A stretch of DNA of 53,356 nt from the NCBI RefSeq assembly GCF_000337895.1, contig NZ_AOMA01000124.1:1-53356 (forward strand). Reading direction: 5' to 3'. Within the stretch, counting starts at the first letter, position 1. Every line of letters starts with the position of its first letter. Below, in pieces: positions 53,109 through 53,356 of the stretch. The DNA is from Halobiforma nitratireducens JCM 10879. Its GTDB lineage: Archaea; Halobacteriota; Halobacteria; Halobacteriales; Natrialbaceae. Under the pieces are notes generated by a model that saw only the letters and a program-made list of their open reading frames with translations, searched no databases and was not told the DNA's origin. The translations under genes were made by a program, and so were the position numbers.

Positions 53109-53183
53109 CCTCGGGGTCACGTGATTCGAGACGCTTCGCGTCTCGTCATCACGGAAGACAACCTCTTCCGTACGACCCCGAGG
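53109..53183. repeat. 75-nt multi-hairpin element (closed by a 10-bp stem)
   Basis: CCTCGGGGTC (53109-53118) pairs perfectly with GACCCCGAGG (53174-53183). Inside are a long hairpin, CGTGAT/ATCACG (53120-53125 with 53148-53153) enclosing GAGACGC-TTC-GCGTCTC (53128-53144), and a second hairpin GGAAGA/TCTTCC (53153-53158 with 53164-53169). Together this is a three-way-junction layout. It may be the end or structured-RNA region of an IS200/IS605-type element, a MITE, or a noncoding RNA gene; which one is not decidable here. Confidence 0.7.
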
Positions 53184-53313
53184 AACTCTCGCTGTCTCTC
53201 TGTAGATACCGACAACGCTGGCTCCTGGTGTTAGTTATTTGTCTCCGCTCGTGGGCCAGCCGAACGTTAGTGTCTAGGGAAGTGCTTTACCTGTAGAGAC
53301 GCTGGAAGTGGTA

Positions 53314-53356
53314 ATGGGACGGCTCGATGACATCACACTCGAGGAACTCTACGAGC
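53314..53356 (+). CDS. Start of probable transposase (IS630-like), cut by window end
   Basis: The last 43 bases encode MGRLDDITLEELYE. I recall haloarchaeal IS630-type transposases starting with very similar sequence (MGRLD/MGKLDxI, then a helix-turn-helix). Only 14 residues are visible, so this rests on resemblance. A tttgtctcc/gttagttattt-like AT box lies upstream. Confidence 0.4.
   Translation, partial: MGRLDDITLEELYE

Overview
The window comes from a halophilic archaeon (class Halobacteria), most likely Natrinema/Haloterrigena-like, although the genus cannot be fixed from sequence alone. The evidence is high GC with a strong GC3 bias, very acidic proteins, TATA boxes about 25-28 nt upstream of many start codons (leaderless promoters), an archaeal aIF-1A, tandem halocyanin-type cupredoxins, a bacterioruberin pathway, a bacterio-opsin activator (Bat) homologue and Tat-type lipoprotein signals. 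Genes sit close together on both strands. No rRNA, tRNA or CRISPR array was recognised.

Layout. 1-2.7 kb: 3' part of an acyl-CoA dehydrogenase and the methylmalonyl-CoA mutase large subunit. 2.7-3.8 kb: a lower-GC gap with a small membrane ORF and a palindromic element. 3.8-9.8 kb: an accessory catabolic block (LarA-like protein, IclR regulator, SDR, cupin, a decayed FAH-hydrolase start, LLM-class oxidoreductase, gamma-carbonic-anhydrase-like protein). 9.8-17.6 kb: a universal stress protein, small zinc and membrane proteins, a membrane spermidine-synthase-like protein, a COG0523 GTPase, a rhodopsin-family protein without the retinal lysine, and an ArsA-type ATPase operon. 17.7-33.7 kb: CstA transporter, YchF GTPase, a Cys/Met PLP enzyme, class V aminotransferase, two methyltransferases, NAD(P)HX dehydratase, an ABC exporter pair, MsrB and a TIGR00300-type ornithine cyclodeaminase.

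33.8-44.0 kb is the best-integrated region. Bat is followed by phytoene synthase crtB, and a near-perfect match to the bop-type UAS sits at the end of bat, just before the crtB TATA box. A convergent biotin operon (bioB, a BioU-like gene, bioF, bioD; no bioA) carries a perfect BirA-type operator over the bioB start. Next comes the crtD-lyeJ-cruF operon, which converts lycopene to bacterioruberin. Together with crtB it covers the committed C40 step and the C50 tailoring steps.

44-53.4 kb: SDR, DUF2339 membrane protein, GNAT acetyltransferase, aIF-1A, a CxxC-cluster protein, and a pair of secreted lipoproteins that are both internally duplicated (a two-domain cupredoxin and a two-domain His-rich protein of unknown function). 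These are followed by small regulatory proteins, a FAH-family hydrolase, a strongly structured 75-nt multi-hairpin element and the first codons of a probable transposase.

The strongest candidates for something new are the lysine-less rhodopsin, transcribed behind a 54-codon leader ORF (15351-16270), and the duplicated lipoprotein pair (48767-50785).
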